Under the pieces are notes generated by a model that was not told where the DNA came from, made no database searches, and saw only the letters and a list, made by a program, of their open reading frames with translations. From the NCBI GenBank assembly GCA_045544195.1, contig JAZPYO010000062.1, forward strand, positions 87,541 to 151,540: 64,000 nucleotides of DNA, written 5' to 3'. Shown here piece after piece: positions 43,136 to 51,809 of the stretch. The position numbers were made by a program, and so were the translations under genes. Source of the stretch: RGIG7213 sp045544195 (lineage in GTDB: Bacteria; Bacillota; Clostridia; Oscillospirales; CAG-272). Within the stretch, counting starts at the first letter, position 1. Every line of letters begins with the position of its first letter.

Positions 43136-44995
43136 ATGAAAAAAATGAATTTTTCAAAGATGATAAGAGTGTTATCTTTGATATTTTACGATATTCTGGC
43201 AATATTTATAGCAGATTATATGGCTTTGTTTTTACGGTATGACTTTGTCATTTCAAACGTTCCGACGGAGTTTATGGTAAATACATCAAGATATCTGCCG
43301 ATAGCTGCAGCTGTAACTGTTGCAATATTTGCTTTTATGCATTTGTATCAGAGCCTTTGGCAATTTGCAAGCATACATGAATACGGACTGATATTCGGTG
43401 CATCGTTAATTGCTTATGCAATAAACGTATCTGTGCGTACGCTTCTCAAAATGCATCAGCCCAGGGCGTGCTATCTTATCAGCTTTGTTCTGTTTGCTCT
43501 TATTACCGTATGCGGCAGAGTTTTATACCGCGTTATAAGAAGCCGCAAAAATGCAACTGTTCAGTCCACGCGCCCGGCAAATGTCCGCAAGGTAATGCTT
43601 ATAGGTGCAGGTGATGCGGCAAATTCTCTTTTGCGTGAGATAAACATCAGCGCCTTGCAGAAAAACCGCAAGGTAGTATGTATAATAGATGACGATAAAA
43701 CCAAAAAAGGCAATCTTATGTGCGGTGTGCCGATAGTCGGCGGCAGAGAGGTCATACAGAAATCGGCGGAAAAATACGCTGTTGACGAGATCATTTTTGC
43801 TATTCCGTCTGCGGATCATGCAGAAAAAGCAGAGATACTCAATATATGCAAGACCTTGAATATCCCTATGAAAACATTGCCGGGTATTTCTCAGCTTGTT
43901 AATAACGAGGTCATTACGGACAATCTTGTAAACGTAGACGTTGCAGATCTTCTCGGCAGAGAGCCTGTTAAAACGAACGTTGACGAGATAATAGGCTTCA
44001 TAAAGGATAAGACGGTAGTTGTTACAGGGGGCGGCGGATCTATAGGCAGTGAGCTTTGCAGACAGATAGCATCTCATAACCCCAAAAAGCTGATCATAAT
44101 TGACATATATGAAAATAATGCTTACGATATACAAATGGAGCTTGTACGCAAGCATGAAGATCTCGATCTTGATGTTCTCATAGCATCTGTCAGGGATGAG
44201 ACTAAGATCAATTCAATATTTGAGCATTACCGTCCGCAAATAGTATTTCACGCGGCGGCACATAAGCATGTTCCGCTTATGGAAACGTCTCCCGAGGAAG
44301 CGGTCAAAAACAACGTTTTCGGTACACTTAACGTTGTGCGCGCTGCTGATAAATACGGCGTTTCACGCTTTGTTATGATTTCTACGGATAAGGCTGTAAA
44401 TCCCACTAATGTTATGGGCGCGACAAAGCGTATATGCGAAATGATAGTACAGTCTTATGACAAGATATCCAAAACAGAGTTTGTGGCTGTTCGGTTCGGT
44501 AATGTTTTAGGCTCAAACGGAAGTGTTATACCTCTGTTCAAAAAGCAGATCGCGGATGGCGGTCCCGTTACGGTCACACATCCCGGTATTATCAGATTTT
44601 TTATGACTATTCCCGAGGCTGTGAGTCTTGTGCTCAGAGCGGGTGCGTTTGCAAACGGCGGAGAGATATTTATTCTTGATATGGGTAAGCCCGTAAAGAT
44701 ACTTGATCTTGCGGAAAACCTTATACGTCTTTCAGGAAGAACTCCTTACGTTGATATAAATATTGAATTTACAGGACTGCGTCCGGGTGAAAAGCTGTAC
44801 GAGGAGGTCCTGATGGATGAGGAGGGCCTGAAGGCTACTGAGGACGAAATGATATTCATCGGAAGCCCTGTGAGCTTTGATACAGATGAGTTTTTCAAAA
44901 AGCTTGAAGCGTTGCGTTCCGCTGCCGAAAACAGTATTAACGTAAAGGATGCAATACAGACGATCGTGCCGATACACGAAACAGTTGAGCAATGA
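43136..44995 (+). CDS. Membrane UDP-sugar 4,6-dehydratase (CapD/PglF/WbpM family)
   Basis: The protein is about 619 residues from ATG 43136; a TTG at 43103 would add 11. Four N-terminal membrane helices (to about 130) are followed by a first Rossmann region (LIGAGDAANSLLREI) and a complete SDR domain: TGGGGSIGSELCRQI, then STDKAVNPTNVMGATKR. In this family the K-x-x-x-N-V-M-G region replaces the classic YxxxK. The enzyme makes UDP-4-keto-6-deoxy-GlcNAc, a precursor of bacillosamine, FucNAc or QuiNAc-type sugars, so it may feed the polysaccharide made at 261-11529. Confidence 0.9.
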   Translation: MKKMNFSKMIRVLSLIFYDILAIFIADYMALFLRYDFVISNVPTEFMVNTSRYLPIAAAVTVAIFAFMHLYQSLWQFASIHEYGLIFGASLIAYAINVSVRTLLKMHQPRACYLISFVLFALITVCGRVLYRVIRSRKNATVQSTRPANVRKVMLIGAGDAANSLLREINISALQKNRKVVCIIDDDKTKKGNLMCGVPIVGGREVIQKSAEKYAVDEIIFAIPSADHAEKAEILNICKTLNIPMKTLPGISQLVNNEVITDNLVNVDVADLLGREPVKTNVDEIIGFIKDKTVVVTGGGGSIGSELCRQIASHNPKKLIIIDIYENNAYDIQMELVRKHEDLDLDVLIASVRDETKINSIFEHYRPQIVFHAAAHKHVPLMETSPEEAVKNNVFGTLNVVRAADKYGVSRFVMISTDKAVNPTNVMGATKRICEMIVQSYDKISKTEFVAVRFGNVLGSNGSVIPLFKKQIADGGPVTVTHPGIIRFFMTIPEAVSLVLRAGAFANGGEIFILDMGKPVKILDLAENLIRLSGRTPYVDINIEFTGLRPGEKLYEEVLMDEEGLKATEDEMIFIGSPVSFDTDEFFKKLEALRSAAENSINVKDAIQTIVPIHETVEQ

Positions 44996-45462
44996 TGCGT
45001 AACGAAAGGTTGAAGCTGATAATTCCCGGTGCAATAATTTTGCTTACGGTGGTGATGATATTTTCAGCTTCTCTTCAGACTGCAGATGCTTCACGGGCGC
45101 AAAGCGGCTTTGTCAAGGGAAAGCTCGATCTTATATGCTCTGTATTATTCAATGCAAATTACGATGATATTTTTCCCGAGGTGCGAAAGGTGGCTCATTT
45201 TGCCGAGTTCGCTCTTTTGGGAGCAGAGTGCGCTGTTTTTTGCATACTTAACAAAAGAAGAACGGTGCGATCGGCTTTTGTCGGCGTAACGGTTGCCGTG
45301 TGTGACGAAACGCTTCAGCTTACGTCCGACGGCAGAGCAGGCAGCATAAAGGATGTTTTGCTTGACCTCAGCGGATTTGCATCGGGCGTTCTGTTTGTAA
45401 CACTGTGTTCATTACTGATATGTTTGTATAAAAAATATAGGAGAGAAAAATATGGAAAATAA
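44992..45462 (+). CDS. VanZ-family membrane protein
   Basis: This 156-residue protein with four hydrophobic helices carries the VanZ signatures RKVAHFAEFALLG (about 65-77) and DETLQLTSDGRAGSIKDVLLDLSG (about 104-127, shown here only to locate the D-E-x-x-Q and D-V motifs). VanZ proteins lower teicoplanin susceptibility in enterococci by an unknown mechanism; most family members are uncharacterised. The start overlaps the dehydratase stop (ATGA) and the gene is also overlapped by the next one, so the operon is tightly coupled. Confidence 0.88.
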   Translation: MMRNERLKLIIPGAIILLTVVMIFSASLQTADASRAQSGFVKGKLDLICSVLFNANYDDIFPEVRKVAHFAEFALLGAECAVFCILNKRRTVRSAFVGVTVAVCDETLQLTSDGRAGSIKDVLLDLSGFASGVLFVTLCSLLICLYKKYRREKYGK

Positions 45463-46156
45463 ATGCATAATGGCGGTGGGCGGCCATATCGGAGATGCTG
45501 AGCTCACATGCGGAGGCACTCTTGCAACACTTGCCCTGCAAGGCTGGAAGATCGTAACCGTAGGAGCTACGGGCGGGGAAAGGGGAAATCCCCCTCATCT
45601 TACCGTTGAGCAGTACAGGGAGCAGAAGATAGCAGAGGCAAAGGCGTTTGCGGAAATGCTCGGAGGGGAAGCGGTCGTTATGCCGTATGCCGATGGCGAA
45701 TTACAGGATGATGATACGGCGAGATTTATGCTTTGCGATATAATACGAAAGTACAAGCCTGCAAAGATACTTACGCATTGGAAGAATTCAATGCACCGTG
45801 ACCATATAAAGTGCAGTAATCTTGTTCGTGAAGCGCAGTTTCTGGCAGGATTGCGGAGCGTTGAGCGAGAGCTGCCCGCACATTATGCTCAAGGACCGTT
45901 TATGGCGGAGAATTGGGAAGATTCCGACGGATTTGTTCCGCATACGTATTTTGAGGTAACCAAAGAGGGCTTCGAGCTTTGGAAGAAAGCGATAGATACC
46001 CATTGGTTTGCCGTTAACAGCAAGGATTTTAAATATAAGGATTATTATTGCGCTTTGAAGCGTGTAAGGGGTCTTGAGGGAAGATTTGAATACGCTGAGT
46101 GCTTTGCGTTGAACGAGTATCAGAAGCGCGTGAGAATATCCGCAGAAAAGATGTGA
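45452..46156 (+). CDS. PIG-L/LmbE-like deacetylase with altered active-site motif
   Basis: This 234-residue protein has the PIG-L fold. The usual AHPDDE motif reads His12-Ile-Gly14-Asp15, so the metal ligands His12 and Asp15 remain but the Asp that acts as general base is Gly14. The second metal site, His115-x-x-His118 in MHRDH, is intact. PIG-L enzymes deacetylate GlcNAc-type substrates; this variant may use a different base or bind without catalysis. It overlaps vanZ by 11 bp and the antiporter gene by 1 bp. Confidence 0.8.
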   Translation: MENKCIMAVGGHIGDAELTCGGTLATLALQGWKIVTVGATGGERGNPPHLTVEQYREQKIAEAKAFAEMLGGEAVVMPYADGELQDDDTARFMLCDIIRKYKPAKILTHWKNSMHRDHIKCSNLVREAQFLAGLRSVERELPAHYAQGPFMAENWEDSDGFVPHTYFEVTKEGFELWKKAIDTHWFAVNSKDFKYKDYYCALKRVRGLEGRFEYAECFALNEYQKRVRISAEKM

Positions 46157-47748
46157 TGCATATGAAGACCTTTATTAAAGTAATAAAAATATTTGTTGTT
46201 GCCGCTGTTATAGTTATGTCAGTAGCGGCGCTGGTGTTTGCATTCCATGGCAGCCTTGCAGGAACAGTGTGGGCGATGCTGCCGCCAATCGTGGCAATCG
46301 CTCTTGCACTTGTAACAAAAGAGGTCTATTCTTCTTTGTTTATAGGAATAGTCGTCGGTGCGTTTATGGCAAGCGGTACAAAATTTTTGCCGTCAGTCGA
46401 TACGCTTGTAAACGACGGCTTGATAGGCGCGGTAAGCGGTACTGCGGGAATATTCGTATTTCTTGTCGTTCTCGGCATAATCGTCGCGCTTATGAATAAG
46501 GCGGGCGGCTCAGCCGCATTCGGAAGATGGGCAAAGAAAAATATCAAGTCAAAAACAGGCGCGTGTATTGCTACGTTCTGTTTAGGGGTGCTGATATTTA
46601 TTGATGACTATTTCAACTGCCTTACAGTTGGCTCTGTAATGCGTCCTGTTACGGACAGCCACAAAATATCGAGAGTTAAGCTCGCATATTTAATAGATGC
46701 AACAGCGGCTCCTATATGTATGATCGCCCCTGTTTCATCTTGGGCGGCGGCGGTTTCCGAATACGCTGATGGCACGGGATTTTCGGGCCTTGAGCTGTTT
46801 ATAAAATCCATCCCCTACAACTTTTATTCGATCCTCACATTAGTATTTATTGTAGCAATAAGCATTATGAAATTCGATTACGGCTCAATGAGGGTATTTG
46901 AATTGAAGGCGGAAAACGGCGATCTTGTAGGAAATTCGGAGCTTACCGCTGATGAAAAAGAGGATACATATAATGAAAAAGGCAGAGTGATAGATCTTAT
47001 CATTCCCGTACTGTTCCTTGTTGTATTCTGCATATTCGGTCTTGTTTATATTGGAGGCATACTCAGCGGTAACAGCTTTGTTGATGCATTTGCAGGAACT
47101 GACGCTACCGTTGGCTTGCCGTGGGGAAGCATAATTGCTCTTGTGCTTATAATTGCGTATTATCTTGTCCGCAGAATAATAACGTTTAAAGAGGTTACAG
47201 AGTGCATTCCCAAGGGCTTTATCGCAATGGTTCCTGCTATACTTATACTCACCTTTGCAACGGCGCTTAAGAATGTAACCAACGCACTTGATATTTCGAC
47301 ATTTGTTAATGCTTCGCTTGAAAATGCAGGCTCGCTGCAGTATTTCCTGCCCGCAATAATATTTATTATTGCTTGTATTCTTGCATTTTCCACGGGTACA
47401 TCGTGGGGCACGTTCGGTATACTTATACCGATCGTTGTAGCTATATTCCCTGCGGATAATGAGCTTATGTATATTGCAATGTCGGCGTGTCTTGCAGGTG
47501 CTGTATGCGGAGACCATTGCTCACCGATCTCGGATACGACGATAATGTCATCGGCAGGTGCTATGTGTAATCACGTCGATCACGTGTCAACCCAGATGCC
47601 GTATTCAATAACTGTTGCTTGTATATCGTTCGTGTGCTTCATACTTGCATCATTTATCCAGAATCCCTGGATATCACTTGCAATAGGAGTGGTTCTGACC
47701 GTAGGTACTTTGCTTGTCATAAAGACATTGACAAAGAAAAAAGCATAA
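46156..47748 (+). CDS. nhaC: Na+/H+ antiporter, NhaC family
   Basis: The protein is about 530 residues with around 12 membrane helices. Conserved polar segments include IFIDDYFNCLTVGSVMRP near residue 155, PVSSWAA near residue 196, the late STGTSWGTFGI near residue 413 and CGDHCSPISDTT near residue 452, typical of NhaC/YheL-type carriers (some members exchange malate/lactate). The start is ATG 46156 overlapping the PIG-L stop; ATG 46162 is equally possible. It is the last gene of the operon, followed by a terminator. Confidence 0.88.
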   Translation: MHMKTFIKVIKIFVVAAVIVMSVAALVFAFHGSLAGTVWAMLPPIVAIALALVTKEVYSSLFIGIVVGAFMASGTKFLPSVDTLVNDGLIGAVSGTAGIFVFLVVLGIIVALMNKAGGSAAFGRWAKKNIKSKTGACIATFCLGVLIFIDDYFNCLTVGSVMRPVTDSHKISRVKLAYLIDATAAPICMIAPVSSWAAAVSEYADGTGFSGLELFIKSIPYNFYSILTLVFIVAISIMKFDYGSMRVFELKAENGDLVGNSELTADEKEDTYNEKGRVIDLIIPVLFLVVFCIFGLVYIGGILSGNSFVDAFAGTDATVGLPWGSIIALVLIIAYYLVRRIITFKEVTECIPKGFIAMVPAILILTFATALKNVTNALDISTFVNASLENAGSLQYFLPAIIFIIACILAFSTGTSWGTFGILIPIVVAIFPADNELMYIAMSACLAGAVCGDHCSPISDTTIMSSAGAMCNHVDHVSTQMPYSITVACISFVCFILASFIQNPWISLAIGVVLTVGTLLVIKTLTKKKA

Positions 47749-47759
47749 GGCTGAAAAAA

Positions 47760-47800
47760 TAAAAATGGCTGTCTTGAGATAAAGACAGCCATTAGTGTTT
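47760..47800. terminator. Bidirectional terminator
   Basis: An 11-bp stem ATGGCTGTCTT (47765-47775) with 47782-47792 and a 6-base loop. The minus-strand copy ends in a clear T run and serves the YwaF-like gene; the plus-strand T tract is weaker. Confidence 0.8.
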
Positions 47801-48633
47801 TATACACGTATTTTTTCTTTTTTTGATGCTCGTAAATGTGATGATATTTTATTTATCAGCATTGCGATCAGTAATATCAGATATGATGCGGCACTGAAGC
47901 CTGCTATATATAAGATCAGACAGAAGGGAAAAGGAACAACGCCCTGTACGGCACTGTATACGGGTAATGACGGCTCGCAGTGAGGACTTATGAAGAACAT
48001 ATTGAATGTTTCTTTTTCCAAAAGTCCGCTGAAATAAGCAATTTCATTCATCACGGATGCCATTGCTACGGCGATTGCGAATACAGGTACAGCATATAAT
48101 ATCGTTTTATGATTCAAAGGCACAGAGCGGCTATATAACAGGTATACACCTACTGCGACCATAGAGCCATGGCATATCATCGTCTGAATATTGATGCCGA
48201 CTGTTCCTATAAATACTGTGCTTGGATACAGCATTACGCAAATTCCCGCAAAAAGTCCGTACGTTGCCAAAAATGCTGAAAGCGAATTTTTTATCCGCTC
48301 ATTACGTATGATCCCGTAAAGAAGCCCCACATACATCGGCATTGAGCAGAATTGAAACGGAAAGGCGTACCATTGAAAGTCGGATGCTATCGTGCCGTTG
48401 TCTACTGTAAATGTATAATTTATCTGCTTATATATTTCAAGAACCGTAACAAGTATTGCAGTGTAAAATACTATTCTGTGAGTAGTTTTTTCGTTTTTCT
48501 TTTTTGATAATAAACAAAAGAAAACCGTAAATGCAAGAGTGATAAATAACCACAGTATATGGAACGCACCGAACATTTCGGGCTTTGTCATCTGAATGTC
48601 AAGTGCTTTCAAAATAAAGATCAAAAAATTCAA
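47800..48633 (-). CDS. YwaF-family (TIGR02206) integral membrane protein
   Basis: The protein is about 277 residues with seven or eight hydrophobic helices. FQFCSMPMYVGLL near residue 97 and the Y-P-S-T and H-G-S-M motifs between helices match the TIGR02206/YwaF family, whose function is unknown. TTG 48633 is chosen because GAGGT lies about 7 bases upstream; the GTG at 48642 would have the ribosome site immediately against it. Confidence 0.75.
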   Translation of the reverse strand: MNFLIFILKALDIQMTKPEMFGAFHILWLFITLAFTVFFCLLSKKKNEKTTHRIVFYTAILVTVLEIYKQINYTFTVDNGTIASDFQWYAFPFQFCSMPMYVGLLYGIIRNERIKNSLSAFLATYGLFAGICVMLYPSTVFIGTVGINIQTMICHGSMVAVGVYLLYSRSVPLNHKTILYAVPVFAIAVAMASVMNEIAYFSGLLEKETFNMFFISPHCEPSLPVYSAVQGVVPFPFCLILYIAGFSAASYLILLIAMLINKISSHLRASKKEKIRV

Positions 48634-48717
48634 ATCAGTCACCTCGAGATCTTATTTTATCACAAAAGGTCGCTTTTTGCAATATAAAATGAAAATATTG
48701 TTTTTGATGTGCAGATA

Positions 48718-48747
48718 TTGACAAGGAAATGATAAAAGAGGTATAAT
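48718..48747 (+). promoter_or_regulatory. Sigma-A promoter for the DUF5662/AlkD genes
   Basis: A perfect TTGACA (48718-48723), an 18-base spacer and a perfect TATAAT (48742-48747), just upstream of the gene starting at 48780. Confidence 0.78.
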
Positions 48748-48779
48748 ACTGAAGAATATATAATGAAGGGACGATGCAT

Positions 48780-49322
48780 ATGCATCCTATAAAGCATTTT
48801 ATAACGATAACGCGCCACCGTCATGCTGTTATACGCCATTGTGCAAGGGCGGGAATACTGTATAGAGGGCTGCTTCACGACCTGTCAAAATACTCACCGA
48901 CTGAGTTTATACCCGGTGCGAGATATTATGTCGGCACGAGAAGCCCCAACGAGCTGGAACGAGAGGATAAGGGCTATTCTTCAGCCTGGATTCATCATAA
49001 GGGAAGAAACAGACATCATTTTGAGTATTGGACCGATTATGATCCGATAACAAAAATGATCATGCCTGTTGCCATGCCGCCTGTATTCGTTGCGGAAATG
49101 TTTTGCGACAGGGTGGCAGCGAGCAAAATATATCAGGGCAAGAGCTACAAGGACAGTCACCCGATAGAATATTTCAATAAAGGAAAAGTAAACAGAAAAA
49201 TACACCCCGAAACGTCACGCCAAATCGAAATGCTTTTGCAGATGCTGAGCGATAAAGGAGAAAAGCAGACGTTTTTATATATCAAAAAAGTATTTTTGAA
49301 AAACGGCGGTAAATTACAGTAA
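48780..49322 (+). CDS. DUF5662 family protein
   Basis: This 180-residue protein is rich in His and Asp: RHRHAVIRHC near residue 12, LLHDLSKYSPTEF near residue 31 and IHHKGRNRHHFEYW near residue 71. The H-D and HH/HH pairs resemble a metal-binding HD-like fold, and the pattern matches DUF5662. Function unknown. ATG 48780 gives a 9-base spacing from GAAGGG; ATG 48774 would be too close. It is transcribed together with the AlkD-like gene 26 bp downstream. Confidence 0.8.
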   Translation: MHPIKHFITITRHRHAVIRHCARAGILYRGLLHDLSKYSPTEFIPGARYYVGTRSPNELEREDKGYSSAWIHHKGRNRHHFEYWTDYDPITKMIMPVAMPPVFVAEMFCDRVAASKIYQGKSYKDSHPIEYFNKGKVNRKIHPETSRQIEMLLQMLSDKGEKQTFLYIKKVFLKNGGKLQ

Positions 49323-49348
49323 AAATATCCGTACGGAAGGAATACAAA

Positions 49349-50020
49349 ATGAATATACAAAAACGGTTGGCTGAACAGAAAAGTGATTCTTACCGACAGT
49401 TTCAAATACGGCTTATGCCTACGGTCGATGAAAGTAAGGTAATGGGCGTGCGTTCGCCATTCTTGAAAAAATTGGCACAAGAGCTTGTGAAAAACGGCGG
49501 ATACAGAGCTTTTTTATCTGATCTTCCGCACAGGTATTATGAAGAAAACAATCTGCACGCATATATTATAGCGCAAATAAAGGATTTTGATGAATGTATA
49601 GATCAGCTTGAAGGATTTTTGCCCTACGTTGATAATTGGGCAACGTGCGATATTTTGCGTCCGTTGATCTTTAGCGCTCACAAAAAGGAGCTTATTGGGC
49701 ATATCGAAAGATGGCTTGGATCCGAGCATACGTACACGGTGCGATTTGCGATAGAAGCGCTTATGCTGTTTTACATTGATGATGACGAATGTGAGCAGTA
49801 TATAAAAAGAGTTTCAGAAATAAAGAGCGATGAATATTACGTAAATATGATGATCGCCTGGTTTTTTGCAACCGCACTTGCAATACGCTGGGATGAAGCA
49901 TTGCCTTATATAAAGGAAAAACGTCTTGATGAATGGGTGCATTGCAAAGCAATACAAAAGGCGATAGAAAGCCGCCGCATTTCAGATACTCAAAAGGAAT
50001 ATTTAAAGACCTTAAGATAG
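49349..50020 (+). CDS. DNA alkylation repair protein, AlkD-like
   Basis: This 223-residue all-helical protein has the HEAT-like repeats of the AlkC/AlkD DNA glycosylase family: VMGVRSPFLKKLAQEL near residues 31-46, VDNWATCDILRP near residue 93 and the C-terminal segment ALPYIKEKRLDEWV. AlkD excises cationic alkylpurines; members in Clostridia commonly have this shorter length. AAGGAATAC precedes ATG 49349. A terminator follows. Confidence 0.88.
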   Translation: MNIQKRLAEQKSDSYRQFQIRLMPTVDESKVMGVRSPFLKKLAQELVKNGGYRAFLSDLPHRYYEENNLHAYIIAQIKDFDECIDQLEGFLPYVDNWATCDILRPLIFSAHKKELIGHIERWLGSEHTYTVRFAIEALMLFYIDDDECEQYIKRVSEIKSDEYYVNMMIAWFFATALAIRWDEALPYIKEKRLDEWVHCKAIQKAIESRRISDTQKEYLKTLR

Positions 50021-50036
50021 GCGATTCGTTAAAATA

Positions 50037-50064
50037 AAAACGGTAGATGCAAATCTACCGTTTT
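50037..50064. terminator. Bidirectional terminator between convergent genes
   Basis: A perfect 12-bp stem (50037-50048 with 50053-50064, core ACGGTAGAT/ATCTACCGT), a GCAA loop, A run left and T run right. Confidence 0.88.
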
Positions 50065-50082
50065 ATTATTGTTAGCTTAAAA

Positions 50083-50547
50083 TTATGACTTATTGTGCTC
50101 AGCTATTATTTCCTGCATTATTTCAACTGCGTCCATAACAAGCTTTGCGCACGGTCTTGTGTTGTAGTATTCAGGACAGCGCGCATCGGGCATAGGTGAT
50201 GTTGATCTTGATGCGGCAAGACCTGCTAAAAGCTCACTGCAAATGATCGTGCCGTTGTTTTTATCCTTGAATCGCTGCGCCATATCCTGTATCAATGCGT
50301 AATGCTCGCCCTTTGCTTTATCGCCGTCGCCCTCGGTCGTGCCGTAAAGCGCTCCTGCAACCATAAACATACCGCTGCAAGCACCGCATACGTGCCGCAT
50401 TCTTCCTATGCCCGCACCGAATGATGAGGAAATACGCATAGCGATGTCCTTGTCAAGTCCCATTTCGTCAGCAAATGCGGCGAATACGGCTTGTGCGCAG
50501 TTGCATCCGTTTGAAAAATATTCTGATGCTATTTTGTATTTATCCAT
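50083..50547 (-). CDS. C_GCAxxG_C_C family redox-type protein
   Basis: This 154-residue protein has the defining cysteine spacing: NGCNCAQAVFAAF near residue 15, then CGACSGMF near residue 56, plus later cysteines (CSELL, RCPEYY, PCAKLV). The family (PF09719) is thought to bind a metal or heme/iron-sulfur group but is uncharacterised in most hosts. ATG 50547 is chosen as the family start, although the frame is open to 50640. It is the last gene of the minus-strand operon. Confidence 0.82.
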   Translation of the reverse strand: MDKYKIASEYFSNGCNCAQAVFAAFADEMGLDKDIAMRISSSFGAGIGRMRHVCGACSGMFMVAGALYGTTEGDGDKAKGEHYALIQDMAQRFKDKNNGTIICSELLAGLAASRSTSPMPDARCPEYYNTRPCAKLVMDAVEIMQEIIAEHNKS

Positions 50548-50566
50548 ACCTTCAAAATACCTTTCA

Positions 50567-51805
50567 TCAGGAATATCTCGTTCCGGGGTCGGGGCAGGGG
50601 CTTGTCGGCATACCTGAAAAAACGGGTATATCGAATACAAACGGAGAATCGAGCATCTTTACACGTTCATAAGCCTTGTAGGTTGAACGGCCCTCGTCGT
50701 ATGCTGCGTGGATAGCCTGCATATACTGTCCCCAGAAGTTTCTGCCTGAACGGGGGTCAACATTGTATTTTTGGAAATAAAGCGTCTGCTGATAATCGTC
50801 GATGTAACGTGACTTCAGCTTTGTAGCTCCGCCCTTTACCGCAAGATAGCGGCTTGTCCAGCCACCCTCCTGCGCTTCCTTCATACCTGAAAGAAATACG
50901 TTGAAGTAACCGTTGCCCGTTGCGTTTATATTAAAGAAGTTATAATAACCGTTATATGCCTTGAGCTGTGCTTCGGTATATCCACCGGATGGAGCGTTAT
51001 TCGTGCCCTCTGTGTAATACTGCCACATAGTATCTCCGCACGTTCCCGAAATAAGCGGGCTTTTGCCTTCAACGCCTTGCTCCTGACGGAGTCTTGCGGC
51101 TATAACAAGGGGACTTATACCAAGCTCCTTACCGACCTGCAAGAAGCATTCAGCATACTTCATATCGCTGCCCTCGTCGCCCATTTCCTTGCGGAACATA
51201 AACGTGCCCTGGAGCAGACTTTCAACTGCGGCAACATTGTAATCGACCTTACCTGTAAGGTTTTCGAACATAAATATCTTGTCTTCGTACAGGAAGTTTC
51301 TCGGGTCCATAAAGAATTCTACCGATTCACGCTTTGCTCTGAACCATATTCCCGATTCCACGAGCTTATCGTCAATAGCGTAGTCCATAGCATCGCTCAG
51401 AGTATAGTATACGGTATTGTTTTCATCATCCTCGACCTCTTTGTCGATTATGTATTTCCACGTGTATTTGCCGTTTGAAAGCTCTGTTATCATTATAGGA
51501 TTGAATTGCCAATCGGGATGTGCTTCGTGCAGAGGAGCTAAAAGCTCAGCATAATCAGCGGGAAATCCGATGCTGAGGAGATATTCCTTGTAATCCTGCT
51601 GTGACTGCTCAGTCTGTGCAGGGTCGGACTCGGACTCCGCATCAGCGCTTTCGGCAGCATCCGTCTGTCCGCCAACGGCGATCGCATTTGTATCGTCTGC
51701 ATCGGCAGTGCTATCGGAATTCGTGCTTGAAGGTGTGTCTGATGTGCAGGATATAAGCGTCAGGATACAAAGCAGTACAGCGATAAAAGATACGTGTTTT
51801 TTCAT
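50567..51805 (-). CDS. Lipoprotein beta-N-acetylglucosaminidase (GH73-like)
   Basis: This 412-residue lipoprotein has lipobox LISC (Cys20), then a low-complexity Ser/Thr/Asp/Glu-rich linker to about residue 65. A C-terminal glucosaminidase domain follows (from about 190), with the catalytic Glu in RLRQEQGVEG and the downstream YNFFNINATGNG segment, as in LytG/Auto-type GH73 enzymes. It should trim peptidoglycan glycan strands at the cell surface. AAAGGAGA precedes ATG 51805. The tatD gene ends 5 bp upstream. Confidence 0.85.
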   Translation of the reverse strand: MKKHVSFIAVLLCILTLISCTSDTPSSTNSDSTADADDTNAIAVGGQTDAAESADAESESDPAQTEQSQQDYKEYLLSIGFPADYAELLAPLHEAHPDWQFNPIMITELSNGKYTWKYIIDKEVEDDENNTVYYTLSDAMDYAIDDKLVESGIWFRAKRESVEFFMDPRNFLYEDKIFMFENLTGKVDYNVAAVESLLQGTFMFRKEMGDEGSDMKYAECFLQVGKELGISPLVIAARLRQEQGVEGKSPLISGTCGDTMWQYYTEGTNNAPSGGYTEAQLKAYNGYYNFFNINATGNGYFNVFLSGMKEAQEGGWTSRYLAVKGGATKLKSRYIDDYQQTLYFQKYNVDPRSGRNFWGQYMQAIHAAYDEGRSTYKAYERVKMLDSPFVFDIPVFSGMPTSPCPDPGTRYS

Positions 51806-51809
51806 ATCG

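Noticed and set aside
43523..44155. 210-codon open frame antisense to the 4,6-dehydratase gene
   Set aside because: It lies inside a well-conserved enzyme gene, is rich in Tyr/Cys/Arg as expected for a reverse frame, and has no start signals.
46885..47517. 210-codon open frame antisense to the NhaC gene
   Set aside because: The composition is typical of a reversed membrane-protein frame and there is no ribosome site.
48773..48786. Perfect 14-bp palindrome GATGCATATGCATC across the DUF5662 start codon
   Set aside because: It has the form of an operator, but it is made of two overlapping ATG-CAT units from the start region and Met-His codons, with no second copy. It is probably chance.
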